Below are positions 6,062 to 12,878 of a stretch of DNA of 14,242 nt, one piece after another (position 1 is the stretch's first letter; the number at the start of each line of letters is the position of its first letter). Below the pieces are notes generated by a model, which was not told where the DNA came from, ran no database searches, and worked only from the letters and a program-made list of their open reading frames with translations. The position numbers were made by a program, and so were the translations under genes. The DNA lies in NCBI GenBank assembly GCA_046350295.1, contig JAXMAR010000078.1, forward strand, positions 1-14,242, written 5' to 3'. Source of the DNA: JAXMAR01 sp046350295. Lineage in GTDB: Bacteria; Planctomycetota; Planctomycetia; Gemmatales; Gemmataceae.

Positions 6062-8278
6062 TCAGGAAACGCCGGCCTCGGCCGGCGCGACGCCGACGGG
6101 CGCGAACTCGTTGAACTCGAGGTACTGGAGATGGCGGTACAGGTCGCTCTTGGCGAGCAAGTCGCGATGCTCGCCGGCCGCTTCGATTCTGCCTTGATGA
6201 AGCAGAAGCAACCGATCGCAGCCGCGGATCGTCGAGAGTCGATGCGGCAGGAAGACGACGGTGCGCCCGGGCAGCACGCGGCTGAACGTGTCGTCGATGA
6301 GGGCCTTGAAGTCGTCGTTCAAAGCGATCGGCTCTTCGATCACGAGAATGGCCGGATCGCGCAGGATGGCGCGGGCCAGGGCGATCAGGAACTTCTCGCC
6401 GGGCGACAGCGCCTGCCCCTGCTCGCCGATCACCGTCTCGTAGCCCTGCGGCAGCTTCTGGATGAACTGGTGGGCGTGGGCCACCTTGGCGGCCTCGACG
6501 ATGCGCGGCAGGGAACAGGCCGGATCGCCACCGCCGATGTTGTTGGCGACCGTGTCGCTGAAGACCATGTTGTGCTGCATGACGAGCGCGATCTGGGCCC
6601 GGAGCGAATCGAGCGTGACCCAGCGGATGTTCTTGCGGTCGATGCGGATCTCGCCGCCGCTCGGGTCCAGAAAGCGCGGCAGAAGATAGACGAGGGCGTG
6701 CTTCTCCGCGTCGTCCGGGCCGACGAGACCGATGCGCTCCCCGGCCCGGACCGCGAAGCTGATGCCGTCGAGTAGCTTCTGGTTTGTCGCCGGCTCGCGG
6801 AAAGAGACGTTGTCGAACTCGAGCTGTCGGGAGAGGGCGGGAAGGAACTCGGCCTCGACGACCTGGCCGACCCCCCCTTGCCGGGCCAGGAAGTCGAACA
6901 ACTCGAACGCCGCCTGCCGGCTGCGCTTCAGCGCGCGTCGCGCCGCCAGGAACGAGACCACCGGCCAGTACATGCAGATCACCACGGTCGCGAGGACCAT
7001 GCCACTCGTCACCCCCAGATAGCCGCTCAAGACCACCATGCCGGCGACGAAGAGCAGGAGCAGCGCGGCCAGCAGGCCCAGCAGCGTGAAGGCGGGACGG
7101 TAGATGGCCTCGCCGCGATAGCGCTCGAGCTGCGCCTCGCTGTAAAGGCGCAAGATGCGTTCGACGCGGCCCTGGTTGAAACGCTCCATGAGATAGACCT
7201 TGACGAGCCGCATGATCCGCAGGCTTTCCTGCAGGTGCGCGAGCTGGTCGGCCGCGCGCAAATCGGCGGCGCGGCCCTGACGCCGGAAATAGACGGCGAT
7301 CTGGCCGCCCACGAGCCAGACGAGCAGGGCAAAGAGCAAGAACGCAAGCGCCAGCCAGAAGTGAACGAGCATGGCGAACAGGAGCAGGAGGCCGAACTTC
7401 ACCGGCTCGCGAAAGAAGACGGTGAGCCAGGCGAACAGCCCCTGATGCACGCTCTCGACCTGGCGCGTCACGATGCCGACCGCCTCGCTCGGTCCGGTCG
7501 CCTGGAAGGCGAGGGCGCCCAGGCGATACGTCTGATGATAGATGGAGCGGCGCATGCGCGTGACCGCTTCGAGGGTCGCCCAGGCTGCCGTGTAGTTGGA
7601 AAGGAACAGCAAGCCGGCGCGGCACACGGCCACGACAACGGCGAGGAGGAAGAGGCCCTGGAGATAACCGGTGTTGCCGTTGGCCCAGGTCCAGCCGCTC
7701 CAGGAGGCGACAAGGCTCGCCGGCCAGCCGTGCAAGCTGGAGCGCGAGCGGACGACCAGGCTCAGGATGCCGAAGTCGGGCAGATTGCGGTTGATGACCG
7801 CCAGGGCGTCATGTTTGTGAAATTGCTCTTTCAGGTTGTCGCGAACGGCCTCGCCCGCATCGGCCCCGGCAGCCGCCTCGACGACGTCCGGCAAATGCAG
7901 CATCCACAGGAGTTGGCGTCGGGTCTCGCGCTCGGTCGTCGTCAGCTTTTCCACCTCGCGCGGCCGAACGAGAGCCAGCCACCTTTTCTCCAGTCCGAGG
8001 TCGCTGGCGCGCCGAGACAGCGCCGTCGCTTGGTCGCCGTTCTCGCCATGGTCGAGGTCGCTCAGCCAGGTGTCGAACGCCTGCTTTTCGGTGGCCGGCG
8101 CCTGGAAATACGTTGGAATCTCGCCGCGATTCACCATGAGATCGGCGAACAGGGCGAGCAGGACGATGAGGAAAAGGAAAAAAAGAGCGGAGAGGATGCC
8201 GGCGACAATGGCCGACCAGGTGGCAACGGGATGATGACGCAAGAACTCGATGGCTCGGGCAAAAGCGGCGCGTTCCAT
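6062..8278 (-). CDS. ABC transporter, fused membrane and ATPase domains, with degenerate ATPase motifs
   Basis: The product is 738 residues in exporter-type order. A helix lies at about 22-48, a large polar segment at about 49-203, and further helices at about 205-228, 294-330 and 397-445 complete the membrane domain. The ATPase domain begins near 485. The Walker A region is GPDDAEKH (520-527): the lysine is present, but two of the usual glycines and the following Ser/Thr are missing. The Q-loop Gln568 is present. The signature is LSPGE (624-628) instead of LSGGQ. Walker B ends ILVIEE (644-649), with Glu in place of the metal-binding Asp, and the D-loop is IALND. The switch His679 (FLPHRLST) is retained. 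So the fold and several switch elements are kept while the nucleotide site is abnormal. The roughly 150-residue polar insertion after helix 1 is much longer than usual and probably extracytoplasmic. Substrate is unknown. The kinase gene lies 110 bases upstream and the coiled-coil gene 22 bases downstream. Confidence 0.88.
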   Translation of the reverse strand: MERAAFARAIEFLRHHPVATWSAIVAGILSALFFLFLIVLLALFADLMVNRGEIPTYFQAPATEKQAFDTWLSDLDHGENGDQATALSRRASDLGLEKRWLALVRPREVEKLTTTERETRRQLLWMLHLPDVVEAAAGADAGEAVRDNLKEQFHKHDALAVINRNLPDFGILSLVVRSRSSLHGWPASLVASWSGWTWANGNTGYLQGLFLLAVVVAVCRAGLLFLSNYTAAWATLEAVTRMRRSIYHQTYRLGALAFQATGPSEAVGIVTRQVESVHQGLFAWLTVFFREPVKFGLLLLFAMLVHFWLALAFLLFALLVWLVGGQIAVYFRRQGRAADLRAADQLAHLQESLRIMRLVKVYLMERFNQGRVERILRLYSEAQLERYRGEAIYRPAFTLLGLLAALLLLFVAGMVVLSGYLGVTSGMVLATVVICMYWPVVSFLAARRALKRSRQAAFELFDFLARQGGVGQVVEAEFLPALSRQLEFDNVSFREPATNQKLLDGISFAVRAGERIGLVGPDDAEKHALVYLLPRFLDPSGGEIRIDRKNIRWVTLDSLRAQIALVMQHNMVFSDTVANNIGGGDPACSLPRIVEAAKVAHAHQFIQKLPQGYETVIGEQGQALSPGEKFLIALARAILRDPAILVIEEPIALNDDFKALIDDTFSRVLPGRTVVFLPHRLSTIRGCDRLLLLHQGRIEAAGEHRDLLAKSDLYRHLQYLEFNEFAPVGVAPAEAGVS

Positions 8279-8388
8279 GACAGTCTCTCGACGTTCCGGA
8301 TCGGCTCTTGCTCTATTCTACCCGCGCCGCCGCCTTGAGAGGAACTTTGTGGGCCTGATTGCCTGATTGGCCCGGCCAGAAATGTCCG

Positions 8389-9636
8389 TCAACAACCGGG
8401 GGCGCGGGGGTTCCGGTTGGTCGCTCGCGCCAGCGCCTGTCGACAGGAAGACGACAAAGCCCCAGGAAGGGGGGTTTCATCTTTCCGCGGACTCGAGGAT
8501 CGACCCGCCACCACCTGCGGCGGCGCCCCGGTTGGCATTACCGTCGAGCGTGCTACCGCGAACGGCACAAGCGCCAGCGCGACGGCGGCCGGCGTCTGGA
8601 AACGCTGGGCCGGCGTCTTGGCCATCATCCGTTTCAGGATATCGTCCACTTCGCCGGGAACATCGCGGCGAAACTCCGAGAGGGGGCGTGGCCGCTCCTT
8701 GCGGTGCATCATCAGCTTCTGCCCCAGGTGACGTTGCGGAAACGGCGGCTGACCGGTGAGCAGGTAGTAGAACGTGCAGCCCAGGCCGTAAATGTCGGCA
8801 CGGATATCGACGCTCCAGCTGTCTTGCGCTTGTTCCGGCGCCAGGTAATCGGCCGTGCCGACCATGCTGGGGCGGGAGTCCTCATGCTCATCCAGGGCGG
8901 CGCCGGGAAGGCGCCGCAGAGCGAGGCCCCAGTCGATGATTTTGATCAAGGAGCGTAGCGGGGCGGCTTGACCGCGCAGGTTGCCCGCCTCGAGGACCGG
9001 CGCCTGGGTCAAAAACAGGTTCATCGGCTTGATGTCGCGATGGACGATGTTGCGCTCATGAGCATGTTGCAAACCGAGCGCCGCCTGCCGGATATAGTCG
9101 CACGCCTCATGGGGTGGTAACGGCCCCGCCAGGGCGACGCGCTTGCCGAGGTCGACTCCTTCGACGAATTCCATCGCGAAGTAGAAGGTCTCGTCGGCCT
9201 GGTCGACGTCGCAGAACTCGACGACGTTGGGATGGCTCATTTGCGCCATCGCCTCCATCTCTTCGAGAAACTGGCGTCGCCCCGGCGCGTCGCACAGGGC
9301 CTCGGGGCGCAGCACCTTGAGCGCGGCGATCCAGCCCTGCTCGGCGTGCCGGGCCTTGAACACCTGGCTGAGGCCCCCCTTGCCGAGCAGGTCGAGCACG
9401 TGGTAAGGGCCGATGACGAGGTTGTCCACGCCGCCGCGGAGGATCTCGCGCATCTGAAATAGCGTGAGCCAGCCGCGCTGGACGAGGAGCTTGGCCAGAC
9501 CGCGCGCATCCTGGCTGCGGCCTTGCGCGAGATGCAAGATCTCGGAGAAAGACGATGCGCTCACCAGGCGGCGCCGGCGCAAGGCGTCGCAGAGCGCTCC
9601 GCTGGAGACGATGCCCAAATGGCGCTCCGGGGCCAA
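8389..9636 (-). CDS. Eukaryotic-like Ser/Thr protein kinase
   Basis: The product is 415 residues if it starts at the TTG at 9634-9636. No ATG or GTG lies further upstream in frame before the TAG at 9724-9726; a GTG at codon 25 (9562-9564) is an alternative. An N-terminal helical region (about 10-70, ending LVQRGWLTLFQMREILRGG) resembles the module seen before many planctomycete kinases. The kinase domain has the glycine-rich loop LGKGGLSQ (84-91), the ATP-binding Lys107 in AALKVL, HRDIKPMN (199-206) with catalytic Asp201, DWG at 235-237 in place of DFG, and YLAPEQA (264-270). It should therefore be catalytically competent. The C-terminal 50 residues are low-complexity and there is no transmembrane helix, so it is probably cytoplasmic, unlike many bacterial kinases of this type. 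It heads the group with the ABC protein and the coiled-coil protein, and may regulate them; that is inference from order alone. Confidence 0.9.
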   Translation of the reverse strand: MAPERHLGIVSSGALCDALRRRRLVSASSFSEILHLAQGRSQDARGLAKLLVQRGWLTLFQMREILRGGVDNLVIGPYHVLDLLGKGGLSQVFKARHAEQGWIAALKVLRPEALCDAPGRRQFLEEMEAMAQMSHPNVVEFCDVDQADETFYFAMEFVEGVDLGKRVALAGPLPPHEACDYIRQAALGLQHAHERNIVHRDIKPMNLFLTQAPVLEAGNLRGQAAPLRSLIKIIDWGLALRRLPGAALDEHEDSRPSMVGTADYLAPEQAQDSWSVDIRADIYGLGCTFYYLLTGQPPFPQRHLGQKLMMHRKERPRPLSEFRRDVPGEVDDILKRMMAKTPAQRFQTPAAVALALVPFAVARSTVMPTGAPPQVVAGRSSSPRKDETPLPGALSSSCRQALARATNRNPRAPGC

Positions 9637-9660
9637 CGACCGTCGAGAGGGAACGGCACG

Positions 9661-9712
9661 CCGGACGGCGGCCGCGCGGGAAAAAGCGCAGCCTGGACGG
9701 GGGGCCGTCCGG
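9661..9712. repeat. Inverted repeat upstream of the kinase start
   Basis: CCGGACGGC at 9661-9669 is inverted as GCCGTCCGG at 9704-9712, nine perfect pairs with a 34-base loop. On the minus strand it would lie in the kinase leader, about 25 bases before the assigned TTG. A short GC-rich repeat with a loop this long can occur by chance, so its role is uncertain. Confidence 0.3.
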
Positions 9713-9783
9713 TTGGAACAAGCCTAGGTCAGCTTTTCGTCGCAGGCAAACAACTTTGGCCAGAAATCGAACGCGGCTGGCTG

Positions 9784-10212
9784 TTACGGCGGAATGTCGT
9801 AGTTGAACTCGTTCGTCTTGCCGGCGACGATCTGGAGGGAGAGTTTCGAGGTGCTTGCGTCGCGCAAGTGCTCGGGCACCGGGTTCCTGGCCAGGCCTTT
9901 GGGCGGCGGCGTGTCGCCTCGGCTCGGCTTGACCAGCCGGCCCTTCGTAACAGGGATGTCCGGGGACGTGTAGACGAACGCGACTTTGGCTTCGCCCACC
10001 GGGACGTCGTTCGCGCTGTAGGTTCCATCCGCGTTGATGGGCGCCGCGACGATGCGGCCGCCCTCGACGAGGAAGGAGATTTGCAGTCCTTTGATCCCGG
10101 GCGCCTTGCCGTTCAGCTTGATAGCGCCGGAAACGTCCGTCTTGGAAGGCCCGCAACCCGAGAGGCCGTGGAGGATACAGGCAGTGAGGAACAGAGAAAG
10201 CCCATGACGCAT
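9784..10212 (-). CDS. Small lipoprotein, partner of the DUF1559 protein
   Basis: The product is 142 residues from the ATG at 10210-10212, chosen over an in-frame TTG five codons upstream because GGAG stands nine bases before it and it gives a compact signal peptide. The lipobox is LSGC with the lipidated Cys20 (LFLTACILHGLSGCGPS). The mature part starts DVSGAIKLNGKAPGIKGLQISF, followed by GRIVAAPINADGTYSANDVPVGEAKVAF. That is the beta-sandwich pattern of carboxypeptidase-regulatory-like (transthyretin-like) domains common in planctomycete lipoproteins. A polar tail ends in FNYDIPP. Such proteins are very often encoded just behind DUF1559 genes, as here (54 bases downstream, with a hairpin between). 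A role at the cell surface beside the pseudopilin-like protein is likely but not established. Export by the lipoprotein pathway is expected. Confidence 0.85.
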   Translation of the reverse strand: MRHGLSLFLTACILHGLSGCGPSKTDVSGAIKLNGKAPGIKGLQISFLVEGGRIVAAPINADGTYSANDVPVGEAKVAFVYTSPDIPVTKGRLVKPSRGDTPPPKGLARNPVPEHLRDASTSKLSLQIVAGKTNEFNYDIPP

Positions 10213-10231
10213 ACGATCGGACTCCAAACAG

Positions 10232-10255
10232 GGCCCCGCCTGGGCGGGCGGGGCC
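10232..10255 (-). terminator. GC-rich hairpin between DUF1559 gene and lipoprotein gene
   Basis: GGCCCCGCC at 10232-10240 is perfectly inverted as GGCGGGGCC at 10247-10255, with a 6-base loop. On the minus strand it begins 11 bases after the DUF1559 stop and is followed by CTGTTTGG, only a weak T-run. It could act as a partial terminator or mRNA stabiliser that lowers lipoprotein expression relative to the first gene. Confidence 0.55.
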
Positions 10256-10266
10256 GTTCGAGAAGT

Positions 10267-11238
10267 TCAATAACTCGTCGAATCGAACACCTCGCCGCCG
10301 TTGCGCGAGGAGAACTGGGGGAGAACAGCGTTGGCGCCGTAGGTGAGGAAGCGAACCGACGCGTCCCCAAGGAGGAAATTGGCGCCCCCCGTGTGGAAGC
10401 TCCAGAAATGGGCTTGGTGGCAGCTGTTGGTCAGGTCACCTTGCTGAAATCCCACAAAAGCGGTGGAACAGCCCAGGGAACTCGCATAGCTGTTGGAGCG
10501 GGCGCCGAGAACGACGTCCCCCACACCGCTGCCGTCCCAGCCCGCGCCGGCGAACCACCAGCCGTAAAACAGGTCTTTGCTCGGCGGCCGTTCCCCGACC
10601 ATCAGCGTATTGCTCGTGCCGTCGGTCATGTCGAGAAGCTTGGTTTTGGACTGCCAGTACAGGATGCCGTTGCTCGTGCCGCCGTTGTAGCCTTCATTCC
10701 CCTCGCCACTGGCGGCGACACCCAGATAGCACGTGAACGCGACGTCGCCGTTGCCGCCCCATTGCGAGCCGGGCAACGTGAAGTCCGCTCGACCGTCCGC
10801 CGGACACACGAGAATGGAGATTACCTTGCCGAGCGCAGGGTTGGCGGGCGTTTGCGGCGACAGCCAGAACCCACCCCAAGGCCACCACCGATATTGCTCC
10901 GGGCTGGTCGGCGTGCGCGCCCAGGCCTCGGCCGTCTTGTAGAGGGGGGCCTGTTCGTAGAACGGCATCACCTGGGCCATCCAGCTCCAGTAGTAGTAGG
11001 GCGAGGTGTACATGATGCCCTGCGGCAGCTTCTTGTTCGTGTCGTTGAAGCCGTGCAGGGCGATGCCGAGCTGACGCATGTTGTTGGCGCATTGCGTTCG
11101 AGCCGCGGCGTCCCGGACCTTCTGCACGGCCGGCACAAGGAGGGCGATCAGGATGGCGATGATGGCGATGACCACGAGCAGTTCGATGAGGGTGAAGGCG
11201 GCGTGAACGCGCCTTCTCCGCGCGAATAGAGGAGACAT
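10267..11238 (-). CDS. DUF1559 pseudopilin-like protein
   Basis: The product is 323 residues from the ATG at 11236-11238, with AAAGG eight bases upstream; an in-frame extension upstream lacks a good start. The N-terminus is a basic leader (ARRRRVHAA), then FTLIELLVVIAIIAILIALL, a type IV prepilin-type methylation helix with the conserved Glu at position +5 (Glu19). The residue before the expected cleavage is Ala rather than the usual Gly. VPAVQKVRDAAARTQCANN follows, then a region with several cysteines. The C-terminus carries FLLGDASVRFL and SSRNGGEVFD, the family's characteristic ending. DUF1559 proteins are hugely expanded in planctomycetes, with tens to hundreds per genome. They are thought to be processed by prepilin peptidase and held in the cell envelope, but their exact role is unknown. 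Downstream lies a small lipoprotein gene, the common arrangement. Confidence 0.95.
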   Translation of the reverse strand: MSPLFARRRRVHAAFTLIELLVVIAIIAILIALLVPAVQKVRDAAARTQCANNMRQLGIALHGFNDTNKKLPQGIMYTSPYYYWSWMAQVMPFYEQAPLYKTAEAWARTPTSPEQYRWWPWGGFWLSPQTPANPALGKVISILVCPADGRADFTLPGSQWGGNGDVAFTCYLGVAASGEGNEGYNGGTSNGILYWQSKTKLLDMTDGTSNTLMVGERPPSKDLFYGWWFAGAGWDGSGVGDVVLGARSNSYASSLGCSTAFVGFQQGDLTNSCHQAHFWSFHTGGANFLLGDASVRFLTYGANAVLPQFSSRNGGEVFDSTSY

Positions 11239-11360
11239 GGCGGAGCCTTTCGAAAAAAAGAACAAGCGAGTCGATAGATAGGCTAAGAGACGAGATTAAC
11301 CCCGAATATGAGCCGTTGTCCAACGTTTTTCATTTTACTAACCAATTTTTAATTTATGTG
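11239..11360 (-). promoter_or_regulatory. AT-rich leader and probable promoter region of the DUF1559 gene
   Basis: About 120 bases before the DUF1559 start are strikingly AT-rich for this genome, especially 11325-11358. On the minus strand TTGGAC, 17 bases, then GTTAAT could be a weak -35/-10 pair ending near 11294, but the match to consensus is poor and I would not fix a start site. The remaining bases up to 11411 hold nothing recognisable. Confidence 0.35.
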
Positions 11361-11411
11361 GAGAGCCTCCTCGATCCACAACGCCTTACGCCGAAGGTGC
11401 TTCCTCTCGAC

Positions 11412-11440
11412 AAAAAAAGGTCGGGCAGTGACTCCCGACC
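11412..11440 (-). terminator. Rho-independent terminator of the alpha/beta hydrolase gene
   Basis: On the minus strand GGTCGGG (11434-11440), an 8-base loop, CCCGACC (11419-11425) and seven T (11412-11418) form a textbook intrinsic terminator. It begins 30 bases after the hydrolase stop codon. Confidence 0.9.
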
Positions 11441-11470
11441 CTCTCGACAACGGAACGAATTCCATGCGCC

Positions 11471-12187
11471 TCATTTTCTTTCATGTTTCAGGAACCACGA
11501 ATACAGCTCCGCGTTGCCGTAAGCCCGGTCCCAGGAGTTATGGCCCACGCCGGGATATTCGTCATAGCGCGGGTTCGCGCCGGCTTTCTTGAGCGCGGCG
11601 ATCATGTCGCGTGAACGCTGCGTCGCGACGACCTTGTCGGCGTCGCCGTGGAAGCACCAGATCGGCAGGTTCTTGATCTTCTCGGCTTTGCTGGGATCGC
11701 CGCCGCCGCAGATCGGGGCGATGGCCGCCCAGCGTTCCGGATGCGCCGTCGCCATGCTCCACGTGCCGAAGCCTCCCATCGACAGACCCGTGAGATAAAT
11801 ACGTTTCGCGTCGGTCTTGTAGTCTTTCATGACCTGATCGAGGATGGCGAGCGCGCGCTTGCCGTCCTCGGAATTCGCCTGCCAGGTCCGTTTTTGCGAC
11901 TGAGGCATGACGACGATAAACTCAAACTTCTTCTCGTTCTTCTTGATTGCCGCGCCGAGCCCGACTTTGCTCTGCTTGACGCCGTCGCTGCCGGTCTCGC
12001 CGGCGCCGTGCAGGAAGAGGATGACGGGGAAGGCCTTGGCGCCGTCGTAGTCGTGCGGCACGAAGACGACGTACTTCGCGTCGTCCGTGAACTTCTTGTT
12101 GATGAAGCCGGTTTTCGCTTCACCCGCTCCGAGGGCGGTCGTGGTTAGAAGGGCGGCCAGAAGGCTCAGTCGCGTGCGCGTCGCCAT
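11471..12187 (-). CDS. Secreted alpha/beta hydrolase (phospholipase/carboxylesterase or feruloyl esterase-like)
   Basis: The product is 238 residues from the ATG at 12185-12187, with AAAGGA about eight bases upstream. A Sec signal peptide covers about residues 1-23 (RLSLLAALLTTTALGAGEA). The fold is shown by VILFLHGAGETG (55-66, oxyanion region), the nucleophile elbow GLSMGGFGTW with Ser136, HGDADKVV with the probable catalytic Asp184, and GVGHNSWD with His216. This is the layout of the predicted peptidase/carboxylesterase group related to polyhydroxybutyrate depolymerases and feruloyl esterases. The substrate cannot be told from sequence; esters in the periplasm or outside are likely. All three catalytic residues are present and length fits a single domain. 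It lies 108 bases downstream of the small secreted protein on the same strand and ends in a strong terminator. Confidence 0.9.
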   Translation of the reverse strand: MATRTRLSLLAALLTTTALGAGEAKTGFINKKFTDDAKYVVFVPHDYDGAKAFPVILFLHGAGETGSDGVKQSKVGLGAAIKKNEKKFEFIVVMPQSQKRTWQANSEDGKRALAILDQVMKDYKTDAKRIYLTGLSMGGFGTWSMATAHPERWAAIAPICGGGDPSKAEKIKNLPIWCFHGDADKVVATQRSRDMIAALKKAGANPRYDEYPGVGHNSWDRAYGNAELYSWFLKHERK

Positions 12188-12212
12188 CGCCAAAGTCCTT
12201 TCGCGTTCTTGG

Positions 12213-12286
12213 AAGGCGGTGGCACGACACCGCCTTGGCTCTTGGGTCCGCTCCCGTTTCGCTCCGCTGCGGTGTCGCGCCACCGC
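12213..12286. repeat. Paired palindromic element between two minus-strand genes
   Basis: AAGGCGGTG at 12213-12221 and CACCGCCTT at 12228-12236 form a perfect 9-base stem with a 6-base loop. A second palindrome, GCGGTG/CACCGC, lies at 12269-12286. The 18-base cores (12216-12233 and 12269-12286) are also inverted copies of each other with 17 of 18 matches, so either local hairpins or one larger stem can form. It lies in the leader region of the hydrolase gene and resembles a REP-like dispersed unit. Confidence 0.55.
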
Positions 12287-12295
12287 GTTCCTTAT

Positions 12296-12691
12296 TCACT
12301 TCACCTCGGTCAGCACCGGGTTGCGCAGTTCGCGCTCCATGCGGACCGTCTGCACCGGCACGCCGAGAAAATACGCCGTCTCTGGGATGAACAGGCCTTT
12401 GCCCGCCGCCGCCACCTTTTTGCCGTTGAGAAGGCGCAGCCGTTCCACCACCCTGGCGTCGCCGGGCGCGGTATAGGTGAGCAACCAGGTCGAGCGTTTC
12501 AGGACGATAATGTCGCTGCCGAGGCCCCGGTGCTCTTCTTCGGTGTCGAGCACAAGCCCGTCCCCCGTGAGACGCAGGATGCCCACCACCTCGATGTCCG
12601 ACCACATTCGAACGCCAAGCCGCTCCTGTGCCCAGACAGGGGCGGCGGCAACAACCAAGAATGTCAAGCCAAGGAAATGTCGTCGCATCAT
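12296..12691 (-). CDS. Small secreted protein of unknown function
   Basis: The product is 131 residues from the first of two adjacent ATG codons (12689-12691); GGGAG lies seven bases upstream. The signal peptide MMRRHFLGLTFLVVAAAPVWA is expected to be cut before QERLG, giving a mature protein of about 110 residues in the periplasm or outside. The mature part alternates short hydrophobic strands (IEVVGILRL, DIIVLKRSTWLLTYT, RVVERLRLLNGKKVAAAG) and looks beta-rich. No cysteine, catalytic motif or named family was recognised. It precedes the hydrolase gene by 108 bases with a palindromic element between, so co-transcription is possible but not certain. Upstream it is divergent from the amino-acid transporter gene, with which it shares a 187-base intergenic region. 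Confidence 0.75.
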   Translation of the reverse strand: MMRRHFLGLTFLVVAAAPVWAQERLGVRMWSDIEVVGILRLTGDGLVLDTEEEHRGLGSDIIVLKRSTWLLTYTAPGDARVVERLRLLNGKKVAAAGKGLFIPETAYFLGVPVQTVRMERELRNPVLTEVK

Positions 12692-12768
12692 TGAGAATCT
12701 CCCAGGGCGATTCACGCCTTTCAATCGCTGGGGTGGCTTCCAAGATACGGCATACCGCGTGCCCGAGC

Positions 12769-12780
12769 AAAAACGTTTTT
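12769..12780. promoter_or_regulatory. AT-rich 12-base palindrome in a divergent promoter region
   Basis: AAAAACGTTTTT is a perfect palindrome centred at 12774/12775, between the secreted-protein gene and the transporter gene. A symmetric AT-rich site in a GC-rich divergent spacer may be an operator, but no regulator is encoded nearby to match it. Confidence 0.3.
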
Positions 12781-12807
12781 CGCGGAAACCAGGCGCGAAA
12801 ACCGCTC

Positions 12808-12834
12808 TTGATAATTCCTAGGGATGTGTACAAT
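12808..12834 (+). promoter_or_regulatory. Candidate promoter of the transporter gene
   Basis: TACAAT at 12829-12834 is a good -10 hexamer, preceded by TTGATA at 12808-12813. The 15-base spacing is short of the optimal 17. Transcription would begin near 12841, giving a leader of about 38 bases that includes the ribosome binding site GGAGGAG. Confidence 0.4.
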
Positions 12835-12878
12835 CAAAGCGCTACGCTCATTCCCGCGGAACCCGGAGGAGACCCTTG

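Noticed and set aside
6878..8338. Long + strand open frame (about 486 codons) opposite the ABC transporter gene.
   Set aside because: It is a Gln/Glu/His/Arg-rich antisense product of GC-rich coding DNA; the minus strand carries the membrane helices and ATPase domain.
9523..11229. Long + strand open frame (about 568 codons) across the kinase start, lipoprotein and DUF1559 genes.
   Set aside because: It is antisense to three genes with clear family motifs and shows no motif of its own.
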